Part shown: piece by piece, positions 59,401-64,000 of the stretch
Numbering within the stretch: the first letter of the stretch is position 1
Layout: each line of letters starts with the position of its first letter
Assembly: GCF_020382885.2 (NCBI RefSeq)
Contig: NC_058512.1
Location: 510,001 to 574,000 of the forward strand
Length of the DNA: 64,000 nucleotides
Direction: 5' to 3'
From: Scatophagus argus
Taxonomy: Eukaryota > Chordata > Actinopteri > Scatophagidae
Program-made: the position numbers and the translations under genes
Notes under the pieces: generated by a model
What the model saw: only the letters and a program-made list of their open reading frames with translations
What the model was told of the DNA's origin: nothing
Databases searched by the model: none

Positions 59401-61269
59401 CAGACGAGCAGTCACACCAGACCAGATGTCAGCCGTCACTCCTAATGAGCCTCCAGCAAGTAACAGGAAACTGGCCTTGAAGCATCCTCAGCCACAGTTT
59501 GCCGCTGAAATGTAGCAGAGTACAAGTAATCTAAAAGCCAAAATACTCAGGTGAAATACCTCAGGATTGTATTAAACTTCAGCTCCTGAGTGAACATGAA
59601 CAGAAGAGCTCAGATGGGATGTTCAGGAGACAGCAGGAGGCCGAGGGAGGTCAACAACAGGCCTGAAGTCCTCTAACGAGCAGACCGTAGTGATTAGACT
59701 AATAGGTGATCTGCCCCAGTGAATGTAAATCAATTCACTGACTTGTCAGTCAGCCTCCCATGCAGCGCTGCTCTCACGCACACACATGAGTGATCCATCT
59801 CCTCTTCCTCTTCCTCTTCCTCTTCCGCTGCTGACAAACAGCCGGCAGCAGCTCTCTTCAGCTCGTACACCAGGCAGTGCAGTATCAGCCCAACAAAGAC
59901 ATCAGCTCTCAGGAGGCTTTACAAATGTGTGTGTGTGTGTGTGTGTGACACACCGTAATCATGAATGACTGCAAGGATGTCGCTGGACAAAAGCCACATC
60001 GACTACATTATGAAAGAAAGAAATAAAAATTTACTGCAGCCATCAGATGAGGACATACGCTGCTAATAGACTCTGAGGAGCTTTAATGGTTCGAAATATT
60101 TTCCTCTCATTGTCCATCTCTCATAATCCAGAAGAGAGACGCTGTGGGCTCCACTGCTGAATTAGCTGTTAGCAGCTCCTGTTAGCATATGCAGCCTGTC
60201 TGTACAGACAGCCGTCACCCGTGTGGTGCTGAGCAAACGTAAAAAGACGCTTCATTAAAATGGAGTCAGAAGCCTCGAGCTGATCTATGACCAAATGAAC
60301 CTGTCAAACACAGTCTGCTGCCCTCTGCAGACCAGGTAAATACAGGACCAGGACCTGAGACGTCTGACAGAGTCTCCACATTGTTTCACCGCTGAGCTTC
60401 AGTGGGAGGACGGTAACACAGAAGGGACATTTTGTACTTTGGACAACATGTGCTTGACTTGTGTGTCTTAGCCTGCTGAAGCCACTTATCTCCAGTGAAG
60501 CGAAGTGGTTTTGTCAGGACTCTGGTGTAGACACAAAAACGCGCCACTTCTTTCGCTCCGTGAGGCACTCACTCACTTCGCCAGGCGGCGACCACGTTCC
60601 CCCCGCCATAAATGAGCAATGCACAAACGTGTCACTTGCAGGATGCTGACGTCCTCCTGATCTCAGGTTGTGACGGCGCGCCTGATGTCTGCAGGCGGAC
60701 TCAGGGAGTGGAGCTGTGGCGGCCCCTCTCGGGCCGGCGTCCTGCCGTGAGGCTATTAGAGCGCTCACAGAGAGCTGCCTTCCTCCTCCTCCTCCTCCTC
60801 CTCCTCGCTCGGCTGCCCTGCACTTCACCCCGCCCCTCCTCTGTCTCCATAGTTTCTTGTCTTGTACCTTCTGCCTGTGATTATCTCTCCTCTGCTGACG
60901 CTCGCCATGCGAGCGCTGGATGTGTTTATAGCGGCAGCGACGCCGCCGTCATCCGTCATGGCCCCCCTGCGCCTCGGTGTTTAGACACAGTGGGAGCTGC
61001 TCTTTGGTATTCAGTCGCAGTAGCTTCAAGAGTTTGGTCGGTGGGTCGGCGGTCGCCGTCATTTCGGCTCGGTCACGCCGCCTGGATCTGATGCTCATGC
61101 AGAAGCACTGACCGCGCACACGCACAGTAAAGTCATAGATAAGGTGTGAAAACATGCGGTGCAACATCGAGTGATTCTCTGATTGGTTGTGTGTGTTCAG
61201 AGATGACAGCAGGCTCAGTGTTTGATGTGCAGCGAGCTGTGCGATCACAGCAGGAGGCAGAAAGGCCTG
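56483..61269. other. No gene recognised
   Basis: The stretch has a (CTTCCT)n-like run at 59797-59826, a (GT)n at 59925-59947 and a (CTC)n run at 60782-60806. CpG content rises at 60640-61090, but no exon is supported there. Confidence 0.45.
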
Positions 61270-61310
61270 CAGTGTGTGTGTGAATGAGTGTGTGTGTGTG
61301 TGAGAAAGAA

Positions 61311-61358
<48 letters not shown>
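61270..61358. repeat. (GT)n microsatellite
   Basis: Interrupted then pure GT repeats; the pure run is about 43 bp. Confidence 0.9.
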
Positions 61359-61359
<1 letters not shown>

Positions 61360-61733
61360 TGACATTGAGGCGGGAGGAGACGCAGTCCTGATGCACTTTG
61401 AAGGTACTTTGATGTAACCTCAGTCCTTTGGTGCAGTAATCTCACTGTGTGCTTTAATGGCAGCAACAGGAAAATGAAGTCAGAGTCACATGACAGCAGA
61501 GGAAAAATATTCTCAAGTATTTTCTTCTCAGACTTTCTGGAAATTTGGTTAACATTTGGTTAACATTTGGTTAACATTTCTATGGGAACTGATGGCAGGT
61601 TTGAAAGCTCTTGGAGTTTAGAAGCAAAGAAAACAAGTACTTTTACTTTACTTGTGTATTTTCTCTTCGTGCATCATCTTAAAGAGAAGTCAGTTAGCTA
61701 CTTTACAAACGTGACATATGGAGGGAAACTAAA

Positions 61734-61779
61734 CTACAGTACAGTACAGTACAGTACAGTACAGTACAGTACAGTACAG
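61734..61779. repeat. Pentanucleotide (TACAG)9 microsatellite
   Basis: Nine near-perfect ACAGT units in a row. Confidence 0.97.
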
Positions 61780-62689
61780 CACCACAAACAGGCTGAACAT
61801 TCAGGCTGCTGACGCTTCTTTGATTTCTGACCAGATGATATCGAACTGAACCAATCAGGCGCTGCGGTTGGCGGCAGGCTGACACTGAGCGCATGACTTA
61901 ACGCGTGTGACTGAAGTCAGCAGGATCAATACAACCGGACCTGCACTGTCAATATGTACAGACACACACGCTCTCTAATTGTTCAGCACACACACTCACA
62001 CTCACACACACTCACACACACACACGCTCTCCTGCCTGCTGATGAAAAGAAATAATTTTAATTGCTTTTGTGTAATTTGTTTTCCTTTTTTCATTTCAAT
62101 CAGACCCGAACAAAAAGAGGCCGCCTGATGTTTTGCTGCAGCGTGGGCGTCTCTCAGGACGCCAGGTGAAAAGAAACATTCAGACAGGAAGCCATTTTGA
62201 ACGCTTAGCTTTGCCACTTACTTCCCCCTGTTAGCGCAGCTGCAGAGGTTTGGTGCAGCTCAGCCCAGAACCTGGAAGACACATGTCCTTCTGCTGAACT
62301 GGACTGTGTCCTCCTGTCCCGGCGCTTCCATCTCCTGAAACAAGATGTCCTCTCGTGCTGCTCGCAGTGCTCTGAGACGTCTGCTGCGTTTCTTCTTCTC
62401 TTAGTCTGTAATTTTAAAGGTCGGCCGATGTTGATGTTTTAAGATTTAAAGACACAAAGCGACTCGCGCGTGTGCTGCACGTTTCCTCCCTCGTCGTTTG
62501 CAGGGTGTGTTTGCTTCGCCCGGTCAGACTGCGGCGTGCGAGCTGACCGACAGCTCAGACGCAATGACGTAAAGAAACAATTTGTCGGCCGCAAATTGAG
62601 ATTCGCCGTAGAAGGACGACGAAGCGACTCAAAGTTGAATCGATTTCTGCTCTTCATCAGTCAAACGAAATCCACTATTGATCTATAAC

Positions 62690-62925
62690 GGGGGCAGCCG
62701 TGGCCTCGAGGTCGTGATCGGAGGGTCGTCGGTTCGACTCCCCTACCGGACGGGCAGGAAAGATCTGGGTGTGGTGGAGTGATTAATGAAAAAAAATGCC
62801 CCCCGCCCTCCATTAGCCAGCTGATGTGCCCTTGAGCAGGGCACTTGCACCCAATTTGCTCCCCGGGCGCCTGACATGGCAGCCCCCGTGCATGTGTGTT
62901 CAACTGAGGATGGGTTTCAGTGTTG
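62690..62925 (+). mobile_element. tRNA-derived SINE, second copy
   Basis: It begins GGGGCAGCCGTGGCCTCGAG, includes a B box GGTTCGACTCC, and has the CCATTAGCCAGCTGATGTGC block shared with 3359-3722. A deletion removed part of the A-box region, and the tail ends near GAGGATGGGTTTCAG. No clear target-site duplication was found. Confidence 0.8.
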
Positions 62926-63569
62926 TCAGGACTCACAAACATTTCTTTTTCCAAACTAAAAGTTGAGAACTTTTGAGCCGTTTGCAGATGTGGAAAGTTT
63001 TCTGTGTTGATTTTTGTTTGCTGACGAACCTTAATAAAAACCATCTGATTTCAGTTGTGCAGTGATAAAGATTATCTTACGTACTCTGACATTTCACGGT
63101 TAAATGACGACAGGGTCAGAGGTTCATTATCTGCAGCCGAACACGCCGTCCACCTTCTTAAACGCTCCATATCAGGCCTCAGAGGACACACATTCTGATC
63201 CCCGCAGGCTTTAGGTGTAATTTAACCAAATAACCACGTCGACTCTCCAAAATAAAGGTCTGAGAGCCGCGGGCGGAGGTCTCTCCGCTCGACGTATTTG
63301 AAGTACTCACAGATAAAAGCAACAGTACAGGAGCTGCTTTTCTTCTCTTCCAGCGTCTGTCAGCCATAATTATACAGCAGTCACAGCATCAATCCTGGGC
63401 TCTCAGAAACACTTTTAACAGCCGGACCGTATCCATAACGACCAGCCACACGGCCGAGTCAGCAAGCACCTGCTCCTGTCAGCACTGCAGGGCCACGTAC
63501 AGGTGAGACAGCATGTGCACGTGAGGACGGACAGGAAGACAGACAGACGCACTGTCGAGCAACACGACA

Positions 63570-64000
63570 CACAGAGAGGCAGGCAGGCAGGCAGACAGAC
63601 AGGTAGACAGCAGAAACAGACAGGTAGACAGCAAAGACAGGCAGGCAGGCAGGCAGGTAGACGGACATCAGAGACAGACAGGTAGACAGCAAAGACAGGC
63701 AGACAGGCAGGCAGGCAGGCAGGCAGGTAGACGGACATCAGAGACAGACAGGTAGACAGCAAAGACAGGCAGGCAGGCAGACAGCAGAAACAGACAGGTA
63801 GACAGCAAAGACAGGCAGGCAGGCAGGCAGCACAGACAGACAGGCAGGCAGGCAGACAGCAGAGACAGGCAGGTAGACAGCAAAGACAGGCAGGCAGGCA
63901 GGCAGGCAGACAGGCAGACAGACAGGCAGGCAGGCAGCAAAGACAGACAGGCAGGCAGGCAGACAGCAAAGACAGACAGGCAGCGGAGACAGAGACAGGT
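63570..64000. repeat. CAGG/CAGA tetranucleotide array with higher-order structure, open at the right edge
   Basis: Blocks of (CAGG)n alternate with CAGACAGACAGGTAGACAGC and CAAAGACAGG spacers, and larger segments such as GTAGACGGACATCAGAGACA recur (63657 and 63727). Long Cys-Leu-Pro-Ala frames on the minus strand come from the repeat. The array continues beyond the window. Confidence 0.95.

Noticed and set aside
63415..63969. 184-codon Cys/Leu/Pro/Ala-rich frame
   Set aside because: Translation of the CAGG/CAGA array.

Overview
The window looks like genomic DNA of a ray-finned (probably percomorph teleost) fish. The evidence is split vertebrate genes with short introns, dense (CA)n/(GT)n microsatellites, and typical fish repeats: a tRNA-headed SINE, Rex1-like LINE tails and a Penelope-type GIY-YIG fragment. 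Gene models were built by hand from splice sites, reading-frame continuity and recalled family sequences; no search was run.

Left part (1-27.5 kb): three genes. On the minus strand at the left edge are the first coding exons of dematin (dmtn), running out of the window. On the plus strand at 9.16-11.77 kb is a complete six-exon pbdc1 (166 aa). On the minus strand at 27.47-13.96 kb is a complete 28-exon xpo7 (exportin-7), whose exons sum to exactly 1,087 codons including the stop. pbdc1 and xpo7 are tail to tail, with opposing poly(A) signals about 255 bp apart. DMTN and XPO7 also lie close together on human 8p21.3, while human PBDC1 is X-linked, so part of the neighbourhood is conserved.

Between dmtn and pbdc1 lie repeats: a SINE with a perfect 14-bp target-site duplication, two copies of one LINE 3' end, (GGA)n and (CA)n(CG)n tracts, and a frameshifted two-exon THAP zinc-finger relic. 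A Penelope-like fragment sits in pbdc1 intron 1.

Right part (27.5-64 kb): no gene recognised. It holds a Rex1-like LINE end, a 15-bp minisatellite, a decayed RNase H region of a DIRS-like retrotransposon, further SINE/LINE remnants, many microsatellites, a CAGG/CAGA array at the right edge, and a few AT-rich complex stretches that might be conserved regulatory DNA.

Most notable: xpo7 intron 16 has the signature of a minor-spliceosome (U12) AT-AC intron and only restores the frame if spliced that way. At least six xpo7 3' splice sites are preceded by (UG)n tracts. The xpo7 3' UTR contains a 23-bp inverted repeat whose arms resemble ZNF143-type sites. No clearly new biological system was found.
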